64,000 nucleotides of DNA from Mantis religiosa (taxonomy: Eukaryota; Arthropoda; Insecta; Mantodea; Mantidae): contig CM060953.1 in the NCBI GenBank assembly GCA_030765055.1, positions 193,604,933-193,668,932 on the forward strand, given 5' to 3'. The notes below the pieces were generated by a model. It searched no databases, was not told where the DNA came from, and saw nothing but the letters and a program-made list of their open reading frames with translations. Made by a program: the position numbers and the translations under genes. Below are positions 25,101 to 37,100 of the stretch, in pieces. The first letter of the stretch is position 1. The number at the start of each line of letters is the position of its first letter.

Positions 25101-28100
25101 AACCTCAAAAGTTGTAATTGGGACGCACCGGCCATGAAAACAAAAACATTATTCCTTGCTCTTTATCAGTGGCCTTGGGTTACCTTTCAGGTAATGGGAC
25201 AAAGGGCAGTTACTTGTGAAAAAGTCGACTAATAACTCGGACAGTTGAAGGTTGCTCTTCAGTGTAAAACTACACATTCCGTCCTAACAAGAAGGGTTTT
25301 GCACATACTTAAATAGCAAATCTAAACAATATGGAGTACTATACGAATGTCGAAATAGCAGATATGGTTTTGATGGATAGAAGAGCTGAAGGGAGTTCAA
25401 CGAATGCACGATTAATATAGTTTCATTAAAAATATGAATTGTAAAAACAGTTACATCAATGATAATATTTATTTGTTTAACTTCAGATCATTTTGTTATG
25501 ATCTTAATTGTACAATAGTTTCAATCACTTACTGTAAATATCAAGAGCTTCCTTTTCAGTTACAAATGCATTATTTAGTACTGTTGCGAATCCATTATTA
25601 CGACTGGTGGCGTATTTGCTAAAAGGGTTCATGCAGCTTGTTTACACAAAGGAACTGATAGGCAGCACAGTGTGGAAATAACGAGCCTGCAAAAACAGAT
25701 AAAGACAGCCCAGAGATAAAAGACTTGCCGACACAGATAAAGTTACATGTCTAGAACATTCGTGTTTTATCTGGTGACATGTTAGAGAACATTCTGGAAT
25801 TCATGAAGGGGTGTATAAAAAGAAGCCATGGCTAGCTATCGGACAGTTGTAGACAGGAGTTGTAACAAGAGTGTTGTAAACAGTGGAAGTTGAGTAGGCT
25901 CTTTGTTGTGGTCAACGACCTCGGTAGATTGTAATAGTGTATGTGATGTAATTCTGCTACGATAAGGATAAAACAGAGTATTTGTACAGAAATAAAAAAC
26001 ATTTTGAATTCTGCAACTTGGACTTTTAATTCTACGAACCCACAAAGTTACATTATTATCAAACACGTGAAATAAAATGCTTGTCTCATTGTATAAGGCA
26101 TTTAGTTTTGGTTTAATTTATCTACAATTCCTTATTGTTAATTTCTGTTCTGTTTATCATTTAATGCTTCCATCTTCAACCTCACTAACATTAACTTCCC
26201 TCTAAAAGGTATAAGTTGCATATGTCCACCAGCTTGTTTGCCATGATGGACTGCTATAACGGAATTTTGGAACACAAACACTCATAAGCAATAATTAAGC
26301 AATAGCTTCTTTATTGTGGTTTCATAAGCCAAAGAAATTCCTAATAGTAGGAAGCTACTGCGGAGTATGCCAGTTGTTTACAAACAGCTACAGTACGCGA
26401 CATGTCATGTGACCTTACCTGCGAACTCTGACAGCGTGAGGCACGCATCGTTGTTCCTGTCAGTGCCTAATCCACACTCATTCTGGAGCATTTTTTTATG
26501 CGGCTATATTGGCAGCAAAAGCCATCTATATGTATCACATAGAAGCTGAGTAACTACTTCTATATGTTCATTCGGTGTCATTTTGAAACATCCTGTATAT
26601 ATGGGGACGCTTGGCCAGCGTTTTTCATTCAGTTCCTGAAGAAGACCATGGAGGTTGGAATGGCTGAAAGCTTGAATTTACTTACGTTGACACAGCTGAT
26701 CACCCGTGAAGCTTTACAGTCTGGTCGCTCTATCTCCGGTTCTGACATTTCTCAAGAGGGGGAAGCGGGTTGTTGCCAGTTCTTTAGCGGAAATTTCAAG
26801 CAGAGCAACATGCGTATTTGAAATATTTCACGTATTTGCATATTTCACAAACCAGTAGCCATATTATTATAATAGCGATAATAATAGGACTTACGAACAC
26901 TAAAAGTCGGAATTCACGCACGAAAAATATACCAAAGAAAGTTTACCAGCCCAAGTAGCTAAAAGGCCACGTGGCTCAAACAAAGTTAACCTGTCAACAT
27001 GGTGTTGGGTTCGGAAGCCACGCCTAGCAACGACAATGCTGATTGGCGCTAGCAGACAGTTTTAACCTCCTGACCAGAGCACCGGATGTAGAGACTCCCA
27101 GTACCACCAACAGATGCAGTTAGTGTGCGTGAAAGGTGTGAACGAAATATTCTAATAGAGTTTTGTTGTAATGAATATCTTGCATGATAATGAAATTGCA
27201 AGTTGGATTTTATTGTTTTAAAGCTAATATGGTCCTATATTCTCATTTTAAAGATAATTTTGACGATATGTTTTCAATTGCTCATTACTGTATGTTGGTA
27301 CTATGAACCTTCCCCCTCCACCTCTTGCAGTCGCAAAACGTCAGAGCCGGAGATACAACGACCGGACAGTAATTAATAATGCTCGCCATTAAAGTAATAC
27401 ACCTTTGTTGGAATGAAGCATACCCCCTCCATTCACCATTAATTGTGGTGGTCAAAACATTCTAAAGATTATAGATAAATTTTCTTAAATTTAATTTATA
27501 TTTGTTGTTTACATTATACCAACTTTCTCCGCCGACCTTCAACTCTCCATAAAAAATATTCTTTAATCTTTGCCCTTAACATAATATGCAAAAATGTATT
27601 TAAATTATCATTCATAAAAAATTAATAAAAATTAGCTTTATTATATAAAATAAAAAAAAAAATGTATATTTTGCAGACTGGTGTTACCTACTTTACAGGA
27701 CAGAAAATTCATTAAAAATAAAGTTTTTCTAATTCTGATATATATACCATTCACTCACCTTGAGAAGCCAAGTAAGGACAGAATCTCGATAAGGTACAAA
27801 TTTATCCTTATTTTTCCCACCAGAGGCTTGATCAGCCAATTTTGAAATTACTAGACCCAAGGTAGTTAGAGACCTAGAAAATTAAATAAACATTTAGATA
27901 AATCACGTTCACCAATATTTAAAACAAAAAATATACAATATTTCCATTGTATTTAGTATACTGAAGCTACAATCTGTCTGAAGAAGCTATACAGACGGCC
28001 AACAGTGGAAGTAAAACAAACAGATATGTGGTATTACGTCACCATTTGGCAATACCACAGTTGACTCTCTTACAGTGGAAGGGTTTGCATCAGATCAAAA

Positions 28101-31100
28101 TGTAAAATGATGAAAATGTTCTTATAAATTGAACAGGATTGTGATTTTGTGAAAATTTTTCCACATCGTCAGCCAGAATGATTTGACAATGAGATTGTTT
28201 GTGATTCTGGCTGACAATGTGGAAGAATTTTCACGAAATTGCGATCCTGTTCAATTTATAAGAAAAGTGTCATCATTTCTTATAAGATAAGTGAAGTTTT
28301 AAGTTACAAATTATTTTATTTGTATATATTTATGTAGGATATATTCCAAGAGAGGGAGCCAATTACAAGAGGTCCATATGGCAACCAAGTGTAAGATAGT
28401 TGTCAGTCGCCAATCAGCTGAGGATGGGACTGCGATGGTCCCGAAGACGTTCCTATTTTTAATAGTGATGCAATGAAGTTCTAAGTTTTAATAAATATGA
28501 CTCAATAAGTCTTTTAAAATAGATAAGTTCTGGTCTATCATAGCACTGTATTTCGATTAACATAGTCCATTCATAGATAGAGTCAACATGAAAAATTCAA
28601 TTCCATGGCTGGGATTTGAACCACGGATCTCCTGGTTTCCGTCCAGTCACTCGTAACCTTTGAGCTACCATGGCCAACATGCCGTCCTGACATTAAATTC
28701 TCCATTAATGTCCTAACATTTGGACGGCACGTTGGCCATGGTAGCTCAAAGGTTAAGAGCGACGGGACGGAAACCAGGAGATCCGTGGTACAAATCCCGG
28801 CCATGGCATTGAATTTTTCATGTTGACTCTATCTATACAAAACCTTAGCCTATATACAGCTAGTGTGGAGAAATGATTAATTTCCAACAATTAACTAAAA
28901 TAGTCCATTGAATCTGTAAACTTAAGTTATACTACAATGGTATGAATGCTTTATCATGTTCATGATACAATTTTAACACTTTGAACCTACCACAAAGTAA
29001 AACATTTCTTTTGCCATAAAGTTGCATAAAGGCCTCTGTTCCTATACATTTTGCAAGTAAACCACAAAACTTGGCAGGTATGATTTCTTATTTTGACAAG
29101 AATAAGTTCACAACCTTATTTACATAACTGGCAATGTCACCACTATTCCATTTAGCTCTTTTTCTACTAATGTATGCCAACGAAAAGTGTATGAAGTTAA
29201 TCTAAATAAGGAGAAACAAAAATGAATAAGACTTACTTGTTTATATTTGAGCCCTCTTTTAACCTGTCTCCAACAGCGCCAGTCTTGACGGCTCGTTCAC
29301 TGCCAGCAAGATCTACTAGAGACATGCGGCTCACTTTTTCACCTGATACCCCCGATTTGGTATCTGTTAAAGTTTGTGTTAGCACCACAGAGAACACTGC
29401 ATGTGACCTAGATGACTCACTGTTCATATTCGTAGCAGCCACTGTTCTCGATTTGTTGCCTTCAGCCATTAAGTTGTCAATGTCCTGAATAGAGAGAACA
29501 AGACACAAAGATTAAAAGTTATTTTTAGGAATATCTTCCTCTGAGTTTGCAACACCAAATACGTTGGTCTCTTGCTGTCTAAGACTTTGCTTTTAAAGAT
29601 TAAAATATGATAAGTGGCTTAATCTTTTTCTAGCCAAATTTCACAGAGATGCCATTAGAAATAGAAAAGATATATTTTATAACGGTGGACCAAAACTACA
29701 GAAAGTTTTGTAAGGAGCTAGTAGGCTTAACAAGATTAGCATCTAGGGAAGTAGCTTTAGTAGAATTAAGGAAGACAAGAAGAAATGGAATAATAATGGA
29801 AAGAATAATAAACTTTCAGTATAGGTGTTTGGCCAAAGAAGAAGGGGAAATTATGAAATTATGCATGAGACAGCAAAAAAGATTATAAAACTCAAATAGT
29901 TGGTGGGCAGAGATAAGGGAATTATGGAAAAAATAGGAATGGGAGATATATGGAGATTAGAGTAAAGGAATACAAGCGATGTGGGTAAATTGTTAAAATG
30001 CAGAATAGAAGATATAGAAAGACAGAAAATATGGGGAAGTCCAGAAAATATGAAATCATTACAATTTTACAAACAAATAAAAAGAAATTGGGGACGAGAA
30101 GCATATGTAGATTACTGCAATAGGCAAAAGAGAGAAGGGCTAGCATGGATGAGAAGAGGAACAATATTTCTAAGAGGGATAAGAGGTAGGGAAAAGGGAA
30201 TTTGTGAATTGTGTGGGGGAAAATAAATCATAGAACACTATGTAACACAATGCGAGGAGGTTGCAATGTGGAGAAAAAAGGTTTGGAAGGAAAAATGGGA
30301 GAAAGTAGAGAAGAGGATAGTAGCTATAAAAATGTTAACGGGAAAGGAGGAAAAGTAGTTAAGAAGAATTGGCGAGTTCTTGCAGAAAGTAAAAGAAAAA
30401 TGGATAAGAAATGTAAAGAATATAAGAAAGGAAGATGGGAGGAGGAAAGGGGCTAATTAAGTAAAAAGGAGACATGGAGATTAAGAGCTACCTGGCGGAG
30501 CAGAAGACCAGGGTGTCATGTAAGACAAGGTAGCAACAAGGTAAAGAAAAATAAATGTAGCCTAAAGTTGTAAATTGTAAAATTTTGCAATATGCACAAT
30601 AAATAATTCAATTCAAATTCAATATATTCTATACAAATATTTATGTGATTTCACACTAACAAGGCATATCTTTGACCTTGAATGCTTGGAAATGCATGAA
30701 AACATGCCTAAAATAACAACTGAACATAAACAAAACAGTGCTCAGTGTCATTTCCATGCAAAACGCCGCATTCTGCCTCAAGTGACATTTTAATAGAGAG
30801 AAACAAAGTAATAAGATGACATAATTTAAGGACGTCAATGCATAATTACAAATTCAGTCAACAGTGCTAAAAACCTTCTGCTTAAAGTACTTACAATAGC
30901 ACCAAAGACAATAAACTACACACCTGATGGTGCTTGTATTAACCCTCAAAGTGTATATGCAAATTTTGATGAAGTAAGTAAAACAAACAATAAGAGAATA
31001 ATATTCACACTCACCAAAGTCCCATTTTGAAATCACTTTCACATTCATCCAGTCCAAAATGAAAAGCTGCACTAAATACATGATATAGGTATGTCATCAT

Positions 31101-34100
31101 CTGCATTTTACCAAGCATACTGCAACATAGGCTTATGCTTTCATGCAGTAAACTGATTGTGAATAAGTTTGATGATGATCACTTGTGTTTAGTGCATTTG
31201 CAGTCCTACAAAATTAGCAACCTTTTTGATACAGAGCTTATGCTGCTTATGGACACTTATTGGTACTAGTAAACAAATGCACAGTGTTCCATGGAAATGA
31301 TACAGATACTGTTGCTTTAATGATCGTTTGTTATTATAAGCATGTTTTTGTGCAGTTTCGAGCATTCCAGATCAAAGGTGTCCCTTGTAAGATGTTTTGA
31401 GGCCCACTAAAAATGAAAACTGTATTTTTAGAAAAAAAAAATCTATATGTGTGTTTGTAAACCAATGGTAGTTCCAGAGAAAATGAATGTAAATGCCAGT
31501 ATAACAGAATTAGATATTTTAAAAAATTAAATTGTATCTGGTAAACTTAGATGCCATCTGACAGATAGAGTCAACATGAAAAATTCAATGTCATGGCTGG
31601 GATTTGAACCACGGATCTCCTGGTTTCTGTCCAGTCGCTCTAACCCATTGAGCTACCGTGGCCAACGTGCCGTCCTGACATTAAACTCTCCAACTGACAC
31701 ATATATTTCCCTGGTAGACCACTAGGGGCTCTCACATCCGAGATACACCGTTTGTGGCGACTTACTATCGTAAGTACTTGAGTCCCAGGCTTCATCATTT
31801 AACTCTTATTATTTTAGTTAATTGATGGAAATTAATCATTTCTTCACACTAGCCGTATATAGACTAAGGTCTTTGATAGAGTCAACATGAAAAATTCAAT
31901 GCCATGGCTGGCATTTGAACCATGCCTAGTGTGAAGAAATGATTAATTTCCATCAATTATCTAACATAATAAGATGCCTTCTGTTCATACTTGGCAAGTT
32001 TTATGCCGGTATCTTCAAAAGAAAGCAAGAGAAGCACTTGGATTACTGCAATCTTTCCTGACCAGCACTACATATGCATCCGTTATCTGATACTTCTATG
32101 CAACTTGAGCCACTTCAAGACAAAGTTTTGCTGCTTTGGTGCCGTGTTGCAACATATTTTGCATCCTGTTTTATTTGTTGCTCAGGAATGCTAGGAAGGG
32201 AATGCCTTTTTATAATTATTTTGAGACTGAAGGTCAACAATCCAGTTACCTACACGATGCATAAGGTAAAAGGGGATTAAATTGCTGTCAGAAAACAAGA
32301 GCAACACAGGAGTGTGGTCCAAAGTAAAATTATGGACTTACTTGTCTATTTCTACTTTCTCTACCATGTACATCATTTTATGAGGAGCAGCAGGTAAGCA
32401 AAATATCTTTAAAATACTTAGGCAACAATAAGAGCAATATGAATAATGGAAAAAATCCCTACGAGACAATCGTTTAAAAGTGTCTCAAACATGTAATAAG
32501 AAACCACTTAGAAGGAAAAAATATGAACATTCATGAATATAACACGAGAACAAAACAAACTACTTTAGAAATAGGTTCAGGAGAACATTAGTTGCCAAAT
32601 GTATTGAAAGTACTGCAAAAAATTTATACAATCATTTACCTCAATCTATCAAGGCAATAAATGAAGAAGTGAAGAAGCTTTCTGCAATAAAGACTTACCT
32701 AGTGAAAAACGCTTTCTACTCAAATGGCAAATACAAAAGTGGAAGAGTGACTTGGTTTATTAAAATTTGTTAGTATTGTGCTACAATTTGTCATGAATCT
32801 ATTTTGTATACATAAAATTGCTAATAATCCGTAGATATATTTATTTGTTTTTATTTTGAACTGTAAACATGTAATTTTAGTGTTATTTTTTGATGATGCT
32901 TTGTAAAAAATGTTGCAAACGGCAGAATAAATCTCAATCTGAATAAACAGTAGGTACAGGAGGTATTGCACTCTACCAAAATTCAATATCAAGTTTTCAA
33001 TGGAAATAATCATTTTCAGTCTTCCTGAATTCAATAAAAGGATTTTTAGAAAAAGGTGTGTGTATGAACAACATAACCAAAAAGCAATAAGTACGTTAAA
33101 TATTAAACTTAGTATCTTTCAAGGATATGACACAGTAATTGAAAAGTATTTGTAGTCAGTTGGATAGAGGTTGAAAATAGACGCGACAGCTTCCGAAACT
33201 AGTACCTCAATTATATAAAAATTTGGAGATACGTTCTTTTGTGCGAAGCGAGAATATTTTCTAAATCCAAAGGTGCGCGTGTATGCATGCGCAAGCAGAC
33301 GACTTTCGCATTGCAGCCAACATGAGAAAGATATGTAAAACTTGTAGCCAACTTCTGCAAAACTGCCCCAGACATAGGTGACGCAGTCCGTGTGCCAAGG
33401 AACATGGTTTGAGCACGCTAGGTTAGCGCCCGGTCAAATGTTGTTACTCATGCACTGTTTTGCACATAAACAATCCTACGACACGACGATAATGGAGGGT
33501 TCTGTAGGAAAAACACGCGTCATAGAGGGCAACTGGATCTTGGGAATGATCGACGAGGAAAGAATGAGGTGCGGATGACGATATGCCCCAACAGGAGGGA
33601 TGCAAATACGCTCTACATTGCACGATGAAACTTGCGTCGTCTTATTTTGCATTCGTCTATTTGAACGTGGCCGGGACCGCCAATTTTCCCCCTTGAAGTA
33701 TACTTGGTGTCATTTGAATCATGCACACTTCGCGGCGGCAGTAGCCATACCAGTCCGGTACAGTCCGCGAACTCATACATTTAGTCTGCTAGATAGTGTA
33801 ATTTCGGGAAAAGTATGACTGTTGGCAGCATTGCTTTCTGTGGAGAAACAAGCAGTTTGGCTGCACCGAATTCTTCAGTATGGCAACATTACGCAGTATG
33901 TCAATAAACAAACAATTCATAACATTAAAAGAATGCCCTCCAACACGAAAGTGCATTAAAAGTAAGGAAAGTATATTACAGGTAAGAAAAGGTAAGTGAC
34001 GAGTGTCAATAAACCAACTACAAATAGCTTTTACGATTAATTTTGATGTCACTGTTACTAAATTCCTCTAAACACACATGAATTAAAGTACAAAAGTGAA

Positions 34101-37100
34101 TCGAGAAGATATTGACACATTGCTTCACTCACACTGTTTATTCACAGGACATGTTTCAAGAGCTCTTGCTCCTATCATCAGCTGATACTCGATTAGTGCA
34201 AGTTGTAGTGGTTTCCTCTTTCTCCGTATTGTCAATAGATGGTGTGATGTACTTGTCAAAGATGTCCGGTGGTGGAGTTTCAAAATTCATGACTCTATGA
34301 CGATTTTTGTTAATGAAGATTTTTTCCCATATGGAAAGGTCTATGGGGTGATTAACGTATTTTATTAGAGATGTTTCCAAGTTGATGTCATGTCTAGTAT
34401 TCAAAAAATGAAAAGCCACAGCTGATTTTTCTGTTTCATCGTTTTTAATGTTTCTTATATGTTCTTTAGTTCTGATGTTAATATTTCTTTTTGTTTTTCC
34501 TATATGAATTTTAGGGCAAGTTTCACATTTGATCTCATAGATTCCTGGATTTTCTCTGGTAGTGATTGAATTTTTGGGAGGGCCTTTTAACAAATTTTTT
34601 ATTTTAAACCTATTTTGAGGTGCAAGAGTTATGTTGTGTTTTGAGAAGATTTTTTGGAATTTGTTATAGGCTGATGGATGGAAGGTGAATTTTTTAAACA
34701 GTTTTTCTCTTTTTCTCCTGTAGGTTCTAGGGTAGTGGTTTCTTTTATTTTCTTAGCTTTGTTGAGTCTGTTAACTGTTTTGTCTACTAAATTTGGGTTG
34801 AAACCGTTGGATATAGCTACTTTTTGTATGTGTAGGTATTCTTCTTGATAATCTTCTCTGTTTAGTGGAAAGTTGATCATCCAAAAGATTAAACTGATGA
34901 AAATGGCATGTTGGTGTTGTTTTGGGTTGAAACTGTTGTTCTTAATATAATTATCTGTGTGTGTCGGTTTCCTGTTTATACCAAAAGTGAGTTTGTTGTT
35001 CATTTTTTTGATCTTGATGTCCAAAAAGGGGAGCACACCATCCTCTTCTGTTTCCAATGTAAACTTTATAGCTGGATTTTGTACATTCAAAAGTCTAAGA
35101 CCATCTTGTATGAGTTTTTTAGGTACTATTGCAAAAATGTCGTCAACATAGCAATACCACACTTTGAAATAATTTGGAAAAGTTTTTGTGATATGTGTTT
35201 CAAAGGCACTCACATCAGAACTAAAGAACATTTAAGAAACATTAAAAATTGTGAAACAGAAAAATCAGCAGTGGCTTTTCATTTTTTGAATACTAGACAT
35301 GACATCAACTTGGAAACATCTCTAATAAAATATGTTAATCACCCCATAGACCTTTCCATATGGGAAAAAATCTTCATTAACAAAAATCGTCATAGAGTCA
35401 TGAATTTTGAAACTCTACCACCGGACATCTTTGACAAGTACATCACGCCATCTATTGACAATACGGAGAAAGAGGAAACCACTACAACTTACACTAATCG
35501 AGTATCAGCTGATGATAGGAGCAAGAGCTCTTGAAACATGCCCTGTGAATAAACAGTGTGAGTGAAGCAATGTGTCAATATCTTCTCGATTCACTTTTGT
35601 ACTAATTTGTGCTTCACTGTCTCTACGCTTCTTCCAAGTTTATACTTTGGATGAATTAAAGTGTTTATCCACTGCAAAGCAAACATAAGGACGTATGGAG
35701 ATCCAGTACAGATGAACATCAAACCAGAAATGTGTCTTCAAATTATTTCCACCTCTACTGTCTACCACATCAACTAAAGTATTTGTCTTTGATATTTATT
35801 ACAAGTTTGTGCTTATATTCAAATAGGTGCACAGTAATAATTGGTGATTAGATGGTATTTACCTGGAATGATGTAACAGCCAGCTGCGACAAACCATCCA
35901 CATATGGACCTAGAACATTGTGTTCTCGTACTTTAAGTGACTGTTTATTAGGTTTTGGATCCAGCAAATCATGCACCTGTAAAGGCATAAAACAAAATTA
36001 AAACCTTTATATACAAATTAAATAACTAAAGTTACAGGTTATGCAGACCTAGACTTGCACATGTGATTTCAGCAGGGCATTTGATTGTATTAATCATGAT
36101 TTCATGTTTGTTAAATTGGAAAAGTACAGTATATATGGTGCAGTTTGAACCTGGTTTATTTCATACTTGAAAAAAAATGTTTAGAATAACCATACAACTG
36201 ATTATTTTACAAATGTTTATAATACAATGTAACAGGTAATGGAATTCTCCAAGACTCCATTATTGGCCCAGTGTTGTTTCTTCTCTTGGAAGGATGTATC
36301 TAGCCAAATAAAATATTACCTAGATTTAACTGTATTGGAACACCACAGTGAAGCGAAATAATTATTAATTTATAGATGAGTCGTATTTATTACGCATCGG
36401 CTTCACTTACGTACCTATTTTGAGGACATGTTTCGCAAACCAGCGTTAAGTGTAAAGACTGTGAAAAAATTTACATAGGGAGGACAAAAAGAAACATAGG
36501 CACTAGAAAGAAAGAACACTTCAGGCACTTAAGATACAAAAATATTGATAAGTTCGCAATAACAGCTCATTTCTGGTCTGAAAATCATGAAATTGAAGAT
36601 AGCACCAAATTACTAAAATACGTACAAAAACATAGTGAACTTGTCATATGGGAGAGAATATACATAGAAAAACATAAAAACCAACTAATGAACTTTGAAA
36701 TCCCGCCAGAAGAGAATCCCACATTTAAGTTCATCACTAAATCAACAGATGGCAGCAGCAACTCCAGAATTACCCATACCACTGGATCAAGCTTTAGTCG
36801 CGTAGGAGCCGACGATGCAAACGATGGTTTGCGAAACATGTCCTCAAAATAGGTACGTAAGTGAAGCTGATGTGTAATAAATACGACTCATCTATAAATT
36901 AATAAAAATATTATCTGTTAACTATGTATGCTGGTGAATCATCTGTGATTGTTAAATATACAAGTGAATGAAATCAATTATTTTATATATCTTAGCTGGT
37001 TTAATGATAATATGCTCTATCTTGGAGTTCATAAAACTGACTTTGCTCAGTTTCATATGTATTAGCAAAAGAATCTTGAACAATTCAGTACATATTAAAA

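Larger units (their letters stand above)
28095..28330. mobile_element. Penelope-like fold-back, family D, copy 1
   Basis: Two inverted arms meet near 28190. The plus arm reads ADNVEEFSRNCDPVQFIRKV and SSFLIR then stop, a PLE-type C-terminus; the minus arm carries the same. The arms continue into AAGTGAAGTTTTAAGTTACA, shared with 44764-45060. Each arm has a degenerate hammerhead motif. Confidence 0.6.
34090..35650. mobile_element. Penelope family B fold-back with 12-bp target duplication
   Basis: A minus-strand PLE piece (34090-35213: RT from YVDD region to 3' end, two frames) is joined at 35213 to a plus-strand 3' piece (35214-35650). Terminal arms are inverted copies of CGATTCACTTTTGTAC; only the right arm continues into TTTGTGCTTCACTGTCTCTA. 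ATGAATTAAAGT lies at 34078-34089 and 35651-35662, so the whole 1.56-kb structure inserted as one unit. Confidence 0.87.

Noticed and set aside
27980..28030. CTGAAGA followed by GGAAG, a possible hammerhead
   Set aside because: The sequence between does not form a stem II and there is no NUH cleavage site in place.
28690..28810. Possible functional tRNA gene (A- and B-box-like blocks)
   Set aside because: No acceptor stem, CCA-side pairing or normal anticodon arm; the same sequence occurs in several SINE copies and as inverted pairs.
29222..29488. Plus-strand frame of 88 codons
   Set aside because: Exact antisense of the kinesin switch I/II exon.
34908..35534. A 208-codon plus-strand frame that ends in a PLE C-terminus
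   Set aside because: The first half is antisense to the RT of the left fold-back arm; only the part after about 35214 is real PLE coding sequence. It is a product of the inversion junction, not a fusion gene.
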